In this document: piece by piece, positions 30,277 to 42,823 of the stretch
Layout: each line of letters begins with the position of its first letter
How positions within the stretch are numbered: position 1 is the stretch's first letter
Source of the DNA: Saccharina japonica
Lineage: Eukaryota; Sar; Phaeophyceae; Laminariales; Laminariaceae
Assembly (NCBI GenBank): GCA_008828725.1
Contig: MEHQ01002044.1
Coordinates: forward strand, 135,839-199,838
Length of the DNA stretch: 64,000 nt
Reading direction: 5' to 3'
The notes under the pieces: generated by a model
The model's input: only the letters and a program-made list of their open reading frames with translations
Database searches by the model: none
Told to the model about the DNA's origin: nothing
Program-made: the position numbers and the translations under genes

Positions 30277-30690
30277 TATTTACGACAATGTGATGGCGCT
30301 CGGTCGTGTTTCGATATCTGACGTGCAGAATCAAGGTAATGCCAAGTGTTGCAGGAAGAAGGGAATGCTGCGTGTTGAAATATTCAGTTCGCAACCTCAT
30401 TTCTCAGTCTCAACAGTAGTTAGTCTCAGAAATGTGATCAGTCGCTTTTGGTGTTCCGTGGATAGTCTAATTTTTCAGGATAGTTTGTGAGATTTACGAC
30501 AACAATGTGATGGCGATCGCTCGTGTTTTGATATTTGACACATACTACGTACATAGTCAAGGCAATGCCAAGTGTCGCAGGAAGGAGGAAACGCTAACTG
30601 TGTTGATACTCAGTTCGCAACTTCATTTCTCAGTTTCTGTCAGAAATGCACCAGTCGCGGTCCCGGTGTCGGGCTCAGTTTTGGTTGTGC
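30277..30690. repeat. Tandem duplication, about 210-bp unit
   Basis: ATTTACGACAATGTGATGGCG near 30277 recurs as ATTTACGACAACAATGTGATGGCG near 30490. In both copies CAAGG-AATGCCAAGTGT-GCAGGAAG, TCAGTTCGCAAC-TCATTTCTCAGT and CAGAAATG follow in order. Confidence 0.8.
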
Positions 30691-30859
30691 GGCGGAAACA
30701 CATCGTGCCGAGCAAGCGGTTGCGCGTGTGGATGTAGTCGAGATATTTCAAAGCTGGCGGCAACGGGAAGGGGGTCTCAATCCTTCTCTGACTCTCGTGT
30801 CAGAGCAGACTACTCGTATCTACAGCACAATACACAGGCAGCAAGCTTATTTCGTGATT

Positions 30860-31365
30860 GTTTCTTGGAGATCCGAAATATAGCGAGGTTCTACGTACGT
30901 TCTTCTCAGTGCTACAGACCAGCTGCTCGTTACATCGTACGTACCAAACAGCAGTACTTTGTACCTGGTACTACGCTGTTGTTCTACGTACAAACTAATA
31001 TTTCTACCCTGAAAAGAAGGGAGCTACAGCATCAGTACCAAGGCAGTATGAATCCACCCGAGAAAAAATCGGCTAAAATTTTTGTTGTCGTATTATTGTG
31101 CTACTACTGTTCTACGGTAGTACTGACTGTACAAAGACTGCCGTGCTTGCTGCCGTAGTATCGTACTCGTATCCCGACGAAGCAAGGCCGAAGGGGTGGA
31201 AGGGACTAAAGCTCGCTCAGGAGGTAGTTGGGAGTAGGTAGTCGCATTTGCGAGACCGAGCTATCGAAGCTCGCGACCGAAAAAAAAGCCCAAGATCCTG
31301 GAACAAATACAGGTAAAAAGTACGTACGTAGAACCTCGCTATGAGTACGAGTATCTCCAAGAAAC
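30860..31365. repeat. 506-bp segment with imperfect inverted ends
   Basis: GTTTCTTGGAGAT...ATAGCGAGGTTCTACGTAC at 30860-30900 is matched by its complement GTACGTAGAACCTCGCTAT...ATCTCCAAGAAAC at 31325-31365, with a divergent middle of about 9 bp. No clear target duplication. A possible MITE. Confidence 0.6.
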
Positions 31366-34055
31366 AAAAACAAAATGATCTTCTGCCTCGAAGAAACAAC
31401 CTCGACGCCCCGCAAATAGCCTTCCTGCCTCGAAGAAAAAGTGTCGATGTCCCGCCGTCTCGAAAGAGCCGACGGATTGAAGGCCGCCGCGCTCGGCAGC
31501 GACGCGCGACCTCGAGAGAGCGCGAGCGGGAACAGGCCCGTCGGAGGCCGGAGAAGGCGACCCGCGAGAGAACGGACGAGAAAGCGCGGGCGAGGCGCCG
31601 AGAGCTGACGCGTTTCCATTTCGGTCTGAAGCCCAGACGATAGGAGGGACTTCGGCCATTTCCAAAATCACGAGAGGCATCGATGCTCATTCTATTTATA
31701 TCTATATACGTATATGAAAATACACAACAAAACATTCGATCCTCAGAGTCTCACAATGAATGAGTTTAGTAGTTTTATTTTGTTTTCCGTTTTCCAACAG
31801 AGTGCCGTGGTGGCTGAATACCGTGCAAAGATTAGATTACCGCCGGGTTATCGTCGAGGCCGATTGCGGCGGAAGCGTAACCGCGCAAATACCGTGGTTG
31901 CTGATTACTGCACCAAGCAAACCGTAGTGACCGATCACCACGGTAGCGCAACCGTGCAATTACCATCGTGCTACAGTTGTTCCAACTACAGTATACCAAG
32001 AAAAACGTGGCAGCCCATTCCCATACCGCGGAAGCGTAACCGTGCAATTCCCGTGGTCGTAACCGTGTCATGGTCTACCGCGCCAGAATTTAATGCCAAG
32101 GATCATCCTGATTCGGCCCTATGGGGGGGGCGGGGGGGATCAGCCACACTAAAATCACGTGAACGCTGAGTAGGGGGTGGTTAATATCCATCCCCTCCCT
32201 GACGGACGCCTCGCGATTTCTGCGGAACTCGATCGCGCACATTATATTTTAGCCGTTGGAGCGCGCATGCCTCACCTCAGATGGAATCGGGCTCGAACGT
32301 GCAGATAAGCTTCGTTGTGCATGTCTGAACGGGCAGTGCATAGCAGTCAGTAGTGCACCACATTTTGTCGGTGGTGGAAGCTCAATCAAGCTTGCAAGCA
32401 TGTACAGTAGTATACATATAATATGTCGATACTTGTCGGTCGCAAATGCCTTGTTCGGCCCTCAGAAACAAATGATCTAATGAATGATGTAGTCGTACGC
32501 AGGTCGAAAGTCGAAAGAATGTGTTTAAATGTTTCAATGGTCGAGTCAAGCACTGAGTGAATGAAGTGTTGGTGATGAATTTTGTTTTCTGGGCGCCCTC
32601 GTCGCGGCTGATGTTTCTTAGAACCATAATAAAATAATCGGACCGGTTGCCTTGCGAAAAAAAAAAATAGAGAAATACTCGTAGACACAAAACGTAAACC
32701 TTGCGTATACGTATCATACGAATAGAGGTATTTCATATTATATATCGTAAGTCCACCCCTCAGACCGCAGACCTCACACCGACAGTATTAATAGAACAGA
32801 GAACAGAGTAGTCACGACGTTGATTTTAACTGTAACTTACCCGTGGACCTGGGAGGGCCACCAGCGGAATAGGCAAGCAGAAGGTGTGCTGGACCGTGAT
32901 GCATCGGTTGCACGACAGAAGACTCTCCGGGAACCTGTCGCTGCAGCATATGTCGCACTTTGCCTGCAACACAGAAGAGTATTACGCACTATTAATAGTA
33001 TCAACATGTGTATCACACGTACGAGTAGAGGTGGTAAGTGGTGAGTGGTGAGAGCATCATGGATTGTGCAGCATCGACCGCCGACCGTCGTACAACATAA
33101 TAACTCATCGTATATCGTCATCCACACTACCTGGTTTTAGGATATTTCATACTACAGCAGCTGCGGGCACGAAATCCTTTTCTCTCTCGTACCTGGTATT
33201 GTACGTAAGTAAGTGCTCGTACCAATACCAACCACCGAAATATAAGGATATCTTTCATTGAATATTAATATACAAACGGTCTTTACACTTCGAGACGTAC
33301 GTACGTACGAGTGGTCCTGGGATACTGCTAAGCATGACACAACAAGGCGCAGCTACTACTTGTAAAAAACGTAAAGATATCTTGAGGGAATACGAATCAT
33401 GCCTGCGATGATGCGATGATGTATATGCGACGTATATAGCTATGATATTTCAATCATCATGGTACACGCTGGCAGTTGTGACAGAAAGACGGCCGTCTCG
33501 TGTAGCAAGAGGTACGACTTGGTACTACTGCTGCTGCTATTATACGCTGTACGACTAACAAATGAAGTGTACGACATTACAAGCTCAAAGCTAAACGGGC
33601 ATCGACTTCTGCGGCAATACGAATACCTTGTCAGCCCCTGTCGTTCCCTTGGCGCCACTGCCGCACGAACTCATGCCTGATCTTATCACAACCACAAGAT
33701 GTATCTGGCGTGGGATATCCACCACCACGTGTCGAGGTCCGTGTACGAAGCTATCAAGCTATGCCGAGAATCGAGAAGTCTAAAATGTCAATGTTCGGAG
33801 TTCACCGCCTTGGAAAGGCGTGAACAGATGAGGAAAAGGGGTTTTGGAGAGTCTGTTTTTCTGTTCATTCGTGATGATGCCATTTGTCCGTCACTTCGAT
33901 TAATCTCGGTGACGCGCTAGCCACTGAAGTATACCAGGTCGGGTGATGCCCTGGCAGCCACCTAGGGTGAAAACCTACCGCTGTTGATTGTTGATCTGGG
34001 GGGCGTGTTGTTGGACTCTGGCAGCCCCGGCGCCGTAAGAGGCAGCCGTCAAAAT

Positions 34056-35291
34056 ATGGACGACGATCTGCCCGTGCCAACTCCAATAGTTCACGACGGC
34101 GATGACAGCACCTCCGCCTCCCAGTTCGACAGCCAGGTGGGGTCGCAGTTCGAAGGCTCGCAGTTCAGTGAGAAGAACCCGCTGACAACTGCCGACCCTT
34201 CGTCTTTCAAGGACCTGGGCGACCCGAAGAAGCCGCAAGCCGTCGCCTTCCATGGGTGGCAACGGACAGTTGCTGTGGATGAAGATTTTGATCCGACAAT
34301 TCCTGTTCGACTTGGTGCGCCGGGAACTGGTCTTTCCCAAGCCAAAGTGCCACCAAACGGGGGTGCGGCGCTCGGGCCTGCGCTAGGGCGAGGGAAACCT
34401 CAAAACTTGTCTCCGCATACAGCTTCGTTCGGCGGCACGGGTGCCGCGCCGGAGTTATGGGATGACCTTCAGGTGACGCAAGAGGACAAAAAGGAGGCCA
34501 AGTCTCTGCGGGCTCTCCCCGTTGCGCCAGGTGCGGCCCCTTTGCCCTTTCCCCGAGTGGTTTCGGAATCGGACGAGTCGTCTGTCGCGGACTCTCTCGA
34601 TTCCTTAGCACAGCGGCAACTAGACCGGCGCTTCGAGACGCAGAGCTCGTCGGCGTCTTCCGACTTGAGTTTCCTCGTCAACACCGCCGCCGGGAACATC
34701 TTCGGCACTCGGCCAACCTTCGGGCGGGCGATCGAACCGAGAATCCCGGCAACCGTGGGCGAGGAGCGCCTCCACAACAGCCTCGCGCAGTACTTCGGGC
34801 ACAGCAGCCGGCGGATGCAGAGCTCGGGCGACCACCTCAGCCTCAGCACAAGCCAGGACAAGGAGCGGAGCGAGCGCGGGACTGTCTCGAGCACCCCGGT
34901 GACGAAGGCCGAAACCCGGGAGTCGTCCTTGTCCGACGACTTTTCGACCAAGGTTGCAAGTAGTATTAATAACGTAACTGCCGGCGCCAATGGTAATGCC
35001 AATGGCAATGTAGGCAGCGATGCCGACCAGGAGGCTGGTCAAGGGGCCAGGCGAGGAGACGGAGGAAGGGCGGGCGGCGGTGCTAGGAAGTCTGCAGCAG
35101 GGTCGGGGTCGTGTGCGTCGTCGAGAGGGGCCACTAAGAGGTCGAGTTCCGCCGCTTCTACGGACCAGAGTTTGGAGGACGTGCTGTACGAGGAGGGTCG
35201 ATTAGCCAAGCCTCAAGGAGGCGAGGGCGAGCAAATCGAGCCTGGACAGCGCATGCCCTTGTGCGGATGCTTTCGGACTTGGCCTTGGAAG
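34056..35291 (+). CDS. Unknown membrane protein, exon 1
   Basis: Long GC-rich open frame with codon use like the known exons; it ends at a strong donor just before an in-frame stop (35295). It encodes the disordered N-terminal region, including an acidic Ser block (VVSESDESSVADSLDSLA). Confidence 0.68.
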
Positions 35292-38200
35292 GTATGAATA
35301 TGATGCGCTGCTTTTTTTCATACTCTGGTTATGACCTATCATACCTGTATATTTATCTGCGAAATGTATTATTATTATTCAATAAAACCAGTGTCAGTGT
35401 GGTAGGGTACGTAAACGACGCAGTATTTCTCTAGTAGGATAGTGGTTATACGTAGCATCAGCACCAGTATCAGCATCAACATGACGAAGCTCTTTCACTG
35501 CGGTTAGGTGTTAGCCGCCCCCGTAAACGATCATGTGCGCTTCGTATACATCTGTACATGTATTCGGCCCTTCATGCTATTTGTTCATGAACAGCAATAT
35601 ATATACTCTGTACTGGTAAAGGTTAGACCAGGTACTGGATAAATATACTTGTAGTACGTTACCAGCGAGGGTTGACACCTACGTGCAAGTTTCCACGTGC
35701 AGGTTTCCCTTTCCCAGACGGCCGATTATACTATCAATACTGCTGTACTTAGTATCAGGTATGGGATTATATCGTATATACCGGGTTATGTGAGACGCCT
35801 ATACCTGATACGGCCGTGCACGCCGTGCATTGCCACATACAAGTTGCATCGGCGAGGCATTGACAAAGCACGTCAGATACATGATGTAACACGTAACACA
35901 GCAAGCAGTCGAACAAACGCGCACTGCAGTAATAATCCGTGTTACGTCGGTACATACTTTTATGAGCGACTTCCTTCCCCTCGAGCACATACTGATGTGA
36001 TATTATCATGATATATACGATACCTATCCGGTGCGCGGTGAAGTTGCAAGCTATCTCTCGCCGTACACTCTGTGCATCTGAATGCGTAGCCGCAAGCGGT
36101 TTGTCGGTTGTTTCTTTCACTCTTATTGTGAACAGCGAGCGGGCCGCCGCTTTTTGCTACTTCTGTGAGCTTCGACGCACACCTGGTAGTTTCGCAATTG
36201 TTATGGGTACAGCAGGGGTACTGTAAGGTACGAGGCACGACCTACAAACTTCGCAGGCTTGCATCTCGAAAGCTTTCGCTTCCGTGATTGATTGAATACG
36301 TCATGTTTGCGTGGAATTAGAACAATTATCGGCTGAGGCGGGATGGGTCCCTCTACAGCAGCACAGCAGCAGCAGTCGGCCTTGCCTCCCCGCCCGTACG
36401 GGGTTCATCACCCCCAAGCGTCCAGTTTCCCGAGTTGGCAGTTGGCAGGCCACTTGCACCCTGTTGTCCCAACTCCTTTCCGGGCTCTTGCTTCGTTTCT
36501 AGTGCGTACCACTCTAGTACCACCAGCTTCAACCCGCCTTTGCATCGTGCGTTTCCAAGCTATGCACACCCACAGTAGTAGCAGGGGCTCTTCCTGTTGA
36601 GCAGTTAATAGATGGCGCTTCCGTAACCCGATTTAACAACTATTTTTGGCGCAGTCCATCTATCGGTACGTAGATAAAGTCAGTATTAATAGTAGTATGT
36701 ACGTATTTCTCGGCGGATTTATGGGATATGATATTCATGTTAGCATTTTTCTGCAACTGTTTGTTCATTGCGTTCGCCGGGGCCTGTTTGGGTTAGTCAG
36801 TAGTCAGTGGTGGCTTCAGCTTGGCCGCCTGTTGTCTACGAGTATACTGCTCCATGTATGTATACGAGTTCTGCGTAGTCGTGGCTTCGTTTGTTTTACT
36901 CGTAGTGCCCGTGTAATAGAACGTGTTGGCAAGCTCGCGATGAAAGCCCCCATGCCTCGTCCCTCATAGCTCATGGTATTGACCTATGACCTACCTGGAG
37001 TGCACCCACACACATGCTCTCCCTCCGCCTGAAGTAGCATGAGGTACGTAGTGCTCTTACCATATCATTACAGCAGCAGTATATGTAACATTAACATTTG
37101 TAACATTTGGCGCCATTGTATTATACATGCTCATAATACGCACCTGGTATCTGGTATGCCATTTGCATCACAAATCGCAACATATAATCCATCCGCATCA
37201 TGCTGTAGAATACCAGTACCTGGTATTAATAGTCATGTATATACATGAATGTACCAAGTACTCGTACCTACTTATGCATGTATTATATTATGTTTAAATG
37301 ATGTGTATATTATACGAGGTGCCTCACATAATTTTGGGCTCCGAACGATTATCTATTTTGTTTCCAATAATATTAGAAGTACGTACTGCTGTAGAGTTTG
37401 TCCGTTATATTGCCGAAGGTTGTATTTTTGGCTGGGCGCTTGTTACCTGAGTTGCTACTTCAGGGATGGACGAGCAGGATGCACACCTTTCTGGCATGTT
37501 TCAGTGCAATGTGTAGGCTGAGCATACACTTGGGCTCACCGGTGCAGCAGGGTATTGGTCACGGTGGTGGTGGTGGTGGTGGTGGTGGTCATGAGACTTG
37601 CGTCGGTCTGGAGGTACTTGCCGGTGCAAATGCCCGATTGGCCGAATAGAGGTGGCTCTATTATTGACCGACGAAAGGTCGAAGGTTTAGCGTTTAGCAC
37701 TTAGCATACCGGAGGACGGTGCAAGGGCACAAGCAAGGGCCGAATTTAGGTTAAAGCATTCAAGCTTTGAAGCAGCAGTGGTGCTAGTTCCACACCACGG
37801 CAACAAATGGTGCAAATGATGCCCAGCAGGCTTGTACTCGTAGTTTGCACCCCTACATGGACCGCAGTTGTCTTCCAAGATTAGACCGATGTCGCACGCG
37901 CTTGTTCCTGCCGAGCGTTTTGTGATACTGGCGTACTTTCTGTAGGGTGTAGAGGTTCTATGTACCGGTACTTGGTAATGCTGTACATGGTTTCGTCTCG
38001 GGAATTGACGGATTTGGCCAGGTTTCGTCGCTAGCGGTCGCGAGGTTTGGTTCGGTATTGGGTATATACCGGTATCATATGTCCGTTAATAGCGTAGCGT
38101 GTGCTCTCCGTCTTTCCGTAAAGTAGTAATAGTGTGCTATCAATACGGGTTGTAACTCCACGGCACCACAGGTATATGTCACTAGTAGCATTACAGCAAC

Positions 38201-39197
38201 AGCAGCAGCAGTCCAGTATTGGAGCTACGTTACAATACTTGAGTATAATAGAGCTGTATCCCGGCGGCAAAGAGGGTAAAATACTACAACATATATACGA
38301 TATTCAGCTAAATTACTTGCTGGCTGTGGGCGACCCTCCATTGCGGTCGGCGTGGGATCAGGGTGCTTGGTGGCTGGTGGCTTGGTGGGCCCTACCGGCG
38401 GCTAATTATTTATATGCCCAGGGTCAATTTCGAGGGCTCAGTCCCCAAATGGGATCAGGTCTGGGTGGGATCAGGGTGCCAAGCGGGAACAGGGTGCAAA
38501 TATGCGTATTTGTATGTTGACCAATGAGACACCCCGAATCATCAGTATTTGACCAACCAATGGGTACCAATGGGTACCAATGCCTGTCGTCGAGTAAGTG
38601 GTAAGCTTTACTGAAAACGAAAACATTGCGCGAACGGCAGTGCTCCTGCGTAAGTATCTGCATAAGTATGTCGCGGTCACCCATAAGGCAAGGTATTATC
38701 AATAGTGACAATAGTGCACCTCTTAGAAAACAGTACCGAATCCTGTACCTGGTATTGAATATTGATGGACCAAAATGCTCACAAGTATGCTGCGAATCGA
38801 TTATTTAACTTGACAGCCCTCTCCACCCGTTGTGTCGCTTGTGACGCTCGTGGGCCGTGTGTTCTTGCAGATATTGATGGGCTTCGTTATGTTCGTAGCC
38901 GTGGTGGCGGTGGTGGTGGTGATAAACTCGGGAGGATCCTTGGATGCGGGGCGGCGTTTGGCCCTCCTCCCCAACGGGACTCTGGTCTCAGACGCGAGTG
39001 GATGGGGCGCAGAGGCTGCGCTGAAGCACTCGAACCGGGTGCTTAAGCACGCCGATATGGCTGACGATAGGGCTAGAGGCGTTTTCGAGGGGGGTAGACA
39101 GCCCTCCCGAAGTCCTGAGGGGGGCAATACGTCGAGACGGCGAAGGGGTTTGCGCCTTCGCTCGTCGGACATCGACAAGTCAAGACAAGTGATTTGA
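34056..39197 (+). CDS. Single-pass membrane protein of unknown function (gene span, 2 exons)
   Basis: Exons 34056-35291 and 38871-39197 join in phase 0 (AAG|GTATGA, TTGCAG|ATA) to give 520 residues. I do not recognise the family. The N-terminal 412 residues are Ser/Gly/Asp-rich and look disordered, with SQFDSQVGSQFEGSQF near the start and a Gly/Ala/Asn-rich run (GANGNANGNVG) later. Exon 2 opens with a membrane helix (ILMGFVMFVAVVAVVVVI, about 413-430), followed by an 80-residue polar tail containing one NGT sequon and an Arg-rich end. The ATG at 34056 (AAAATATGG) was chosen; the frame is open 24 codons further up to 33984, so an upstream exon is possible. The lack of a signal peptide suggests a cytosolic N terminus and a C-terminal half outside or in the lumen. 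Confidence 0.62.
35292..38870. other. Intron of the unknown membrane protein gene
   Basis: It contains a GGT triplet run at 37563-37588, CAGCAG runs near 36357 and 38194, and many TATTAATA and TACCTGGTA words. No other gene was seen. Confidence 0.5.
38871..39197 (+). CDS. Unknown membrane protein, exon 2 (transmembrane helix and tail)
   Basis: TTCTTGCAG|ATA acceptor; 108 residues then TGA. The hydrophobic stretch is immediately at the exon start, so the anchor is exon-encoded as a unit. The tail is basic near its end (TSRRRRGLRLRSS). Confidence 0.65.
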   Translation: MLMGFVMFVAVVAVVVVINSGGSLDAGRRLALLPNGTLVSDASGWGAEAALKHSNRVLKHADMADDRARGVFEGGRQPSRSPEGGNTSRRRRGLRLRSSDIDKSRQVI

Positions 39198-42100
39198 GGT
39201 GCGGCTGTCTACTTTTCGATAGTTGATGCCACACCGGAGAGGCTCGTAGCGAAAGCTTGTTCGGCAGGGGGGATTACAGATGCCGCAAAAAAAGCGGATG
39301 GAAATTCCGTCACGCGCCGTTTTTTTTAATGTGGCCGGGCGGCATGTTTCTCCGGCTCGAGCGTGGAGCAGCATAAGGATTGCTGCGTGGTGTTGTTCGT
39401 AGTGTCTAGTGCTCTCTGCAATAGGTAAGAGGTTTACCCTGTGGTTCAAGGTGGTTTTCTCTCTTTATCTCTCTTTCTCTCTCTCTCTCTGTGCGGCGTC
39501 TCCCTGGCAGTAATGCCCTCTGCTGCCCTCTTGTTTGCTGTGCGCCGTTGTCGTATAGGTGGGAATCGTTTCGACTTTTTATGGTCCCATCTTTCTTGTG
39601 TGTTTTGATTTGTCTCCCATTCCCATTCCCAGTTTAGATCGAGAGGTCGCGTATTAAGATTAAGTGTTGGCCTGCGTACAGCGGGTACTCTCGGTTGCTT
39701 CCATTTTGCGACAACCCACGACGGGGCGGGGAAAGGAAGGTGCACGCACGCCTCTCTGTAGGATATCGTTGCTTCACTCTTTTTTTTTTTTTTGCCGCTT
39801 CTTGCCCCCCTTTTTTTTAATGGAATTAATTAAAACCCGGTGCGAGCACGCCCAACGCGCTGCACTGCTCTCTTGGGACCGGGATCTGTTCCAAACTCTG
39901 AACATGATATACTGATGTACCGTTATTATCGTGCGCGCCGGCGCGGCGCGCTGGACACAGTAGTTGGGGGAATGTTCGAGCCCCATGTAGCTTCGGGGGT
40001 TGATCCGGCATGCAATGTGTACAGTAGGAGCGAGAGATCGCTATCGTAAGCGCACACAGCCTGGTGGGTATTTTTTGTTGGTCGGTAGTTTCCCCGAGCC
40101 AACGCTTGGCGTCGGCAGAACGTTGTCTCATTTTGTAGCAATTTATATATTATATCGTACCAATAGCACGTGGGGGGGGGGGGGGGGGGGTGAAGGTTGG
40201 GGGGGTGGTCGAATGTGTTGTCGGTTACAGTGGGTCGTCCCATCCTCATCGCGTATTTAAATGCCTGTCGCGAGGCGGCGTGATGTTTCGTCCGAGTTGT
40301 ACGAAAGGTACTGACTGCTATGCTTGTTCTCCAACCTGGCTCGAGCTTTTGTGATCGAGCGCCGGTGGGAAATTTTGGTCCTGTGCGAGTTTATTTTAGT
40401 TGTTCATGTGGCATTTTTTTGTGGCGGGTAGAGAGATAGACGGGCTTGTTGGCCCCAAAGGTGGATTGGAATGGAACTCTCGTAACGGGATGGACTCGGG
40501 GGCTACTGTAGCCTTCCCCCGCACTGCTTCGTCAAAACGCGAAGAGACAAAAAAAGTGCCTACATTTAGTGTAGGAAAAGTCAAGCGGCTCTCACGAATA
40601 TGCTGAGAAGAATCATTGTGAAATAGGCGTTTCTTGGCAGGTTTTAGGGCTGCAGATCGCTGGCTCGTGTATTCGTTTGGAACCCGTTTTTGCTTATCAT
40701 GCTATAATAGTGCGCCGGGCCACAGATGCGCGTGCGTACTCCCCCTCCGACGTTGATGGCACCCTTTATGCTGCCATTTGCCGGTATGACAGGTCTCCAT
40801 GGGTTATTTGCGTGCTGCAGTTGTAGTGTTATACTACAAAGTGCAGAGTTAGCCACTGCTTGCCGCGGGCGTGACGGAGTCAGTGGCACGAAACGTGCGT
40901 GGGGGCGTGGAGTTGTAGTACGAGTCAAGCAGGTGTACTACAGTACAAACAGTAGTGTTGCATGTGCTTGTATTTCCGGTTGCTATCGCTATTATCGCTG
41001 CAGTAGACACTTATTATTAGGAATAAATAGGCAAGTCTGTGAATAAGCCTGTGCAGGCGTGCCGCTCGTTGGTGGAAGGTTGGGGCTACTGTAGTTCAAC
41101 TGGCTGGCAGTTGTTTCCAGGCGTTTTTTTTTTAAGGACATGACTCCGTGCTGTCGAACATGTTGTCAACGAAGTGGTATATACAGTTATCACGACGGTC
41201 ACTCGCCTCACCAACTATTAATAGTTGCGCTGTTTTTCGGCGCCATCTTATAATATGAATGGCTACCTTTTGTCATTCGCTTGAACAACGTTTGCACCCA
41301 CTGCGGGCAAGGCAACGTTTTTTCTCCGCTCCGTGTACGGCACTACTACACTGTAGTACACTGTAGTAAATGTTTGCCTGCGCCTCGCCACCCTCTGGAT
41401 GTTTCCATGCACCGCTCGGAAACCTGTAGGCAAGAGGACTCAAATACTGCTGTACACTCTGCACTGCCGCGAGAGGCTGGTGTGTAGTACACCTATACCA
41501 TCCTGCTCGTTAGCCGACTGCATCGCCTCGCCAATCCAATTGGGGCAGCAGGGCAGCAACACTTTCACGAAAAATGCGTTGGTCATTCCGCCCTTGTGTA
41601 CTCGTAGCATGTTTGGACACCTGGCATACTACTGTACATAAGCCTCTCCACTCTCCACCGCTCTTGCTTGTGACGTGGATACACGCACGATTGTTCCCCA
41701 TAGTAGTAAAGCATGCTCTTGTTTCCGGTAATGTAAATTGTAGAAACTCGCCCAGGTGGGTAAGGCGACTCGTGTACGCATGTATAGCACGCCCACACTA
41801 CTCTTGGTGAAAGGAGAGCAACAAACAGCAATATACCCTGGTGCGTATTCCTACAGTAATAGAGTATCCCTACGCTACGCGGGACCGCGATGAGGATGGA
41901 ACAAGAACCTGCTGTCGAAAATTGCCCAATACTTTGTGTATGTGTTTGGTCTTTGTGTCCCCACCAGAGACCTGGCGGTGTCGTGATTGCGAGCGATTGG
42001 CTGAAAAAACTCCAGTTGCAGCAGTAGTTGACTTTACGTTGGCGCATGTCATACTGCCTTTTCTCATTAAAAAAGAAAACGATTCGTACGTATGATAGCG

Positions 42101-42302
42101 CGGAGCAATAGTCAATACACGAAATTGCGGAAATAAATCCGTTCGATTAAAAGTGTGGGTGCAGGTTCCTTCAGTAGTTTATCCCTGGGGACTATTCATA
42201 GTTTATTTATTGAACACAAATCAAACAGGAAGGCCACGTACTGAAGTTTTTAGCTCCGTGCATCAATGCCTCAAATCTCAAGCTTCCCTCGACGACTGTT
42301 TA
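39198..42302. other. Spacer between convergent genes
   Basis: It holds a CT microsatellite (39455-39492), a T run (39780-39793), a G run (40172-40190) and A/T-rich sequence with CAGTAC, TACTACAG and TATTAATAG words. Nothing coding could be supported. Confidence 0.5.
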
Positions 42303-42823
42303 TTACTCGGGGTAGTGATCTCCTAATCGCAGCACAACCCCAACGGGACAGTGGTCGCTGATGCCGACCGTGTCCCGATCCAGCACGAACGCGTCGTGCA
42401 CAACACCGCAGTCCCCGTCGACAAGCGTTTTCGACACCAAGCAGTAGTCTAGCCGCATCCCGCGGTTCACTGGCCGGTTTCCCGCCCGGACTGACCAGAA
42501 GCTGAACACTCCTGTCGCACCGGGGTGCATCTCTCGGAACGTGTCCACCAGCACTAGTCCGCCGGCAATCCCACTGGCAACCCGCCCCTGCTGCTCAGGA
42601 CCGGCGGAACCCGCCTCCCCCCCCCCCTCTCCCCTTTCGGCTGTTTCCGTCAGTGGTAAGCCAGGCTTGGACTCTGCCGAAATGCAGGAGGGGGGGGGGT
42701 CACGGCCGAGAAGGTTTCTGGCGAAGGAGCTGCGCTCCTCCGGAGTGGTGCCCGACGACTTGCGCATGCGCTTTTGCTCGGGGTTGTAGAAGTCCTTGTC
42801 CTCGTGCGCCACGTTCAGGTCGC
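42303..42823 (-). CDS. AP endonuclease exon 6 (catalytic C-terminal part)
   Basis: Acceptor CACCAAG|GC, phase 1. It begins with GDLNVAHEDKDF, carries a Gly/Glu-rich insertion, then LVDTFREMHPG, FWSVRAGNRPVNRGMRLDY, and GISDHCPVGVVL with the active-site His. Stop TAA at 42305-42303. Confidence 0.93.

Larger units (their letters stand above)
28410..34055. other. Spacer between divergent genes
   Basis: No exon could be supported, although 5' exons of the minus-strand gene are expected here. A candidate minus-strand frame at about 28560-28731 was not linked by usable splice phases. Contents are inverted repeats 29454-30068 and 30860-31365, the tandem duplication at 30277-30690, a hairpin at 30194-30225, and an Arg-rich low-complexity tract at 31341-31643. 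Confidence 0.45.

Noticed and set aside
31206-31735. Overlapping long frames on both strands, one Arg/Glu-rich and one Ser/Phe-rich
   Set aside because: Both follow from a Pu-rich low-complexity tract with internal repeats; no splice or start context supports either.
36343-36600. Gln/Pro-rich frame within the membrane-protein intron
   Set aside because: Short, CAG-repeat driven, with no splice sites that join it in phase to the flanking exons.
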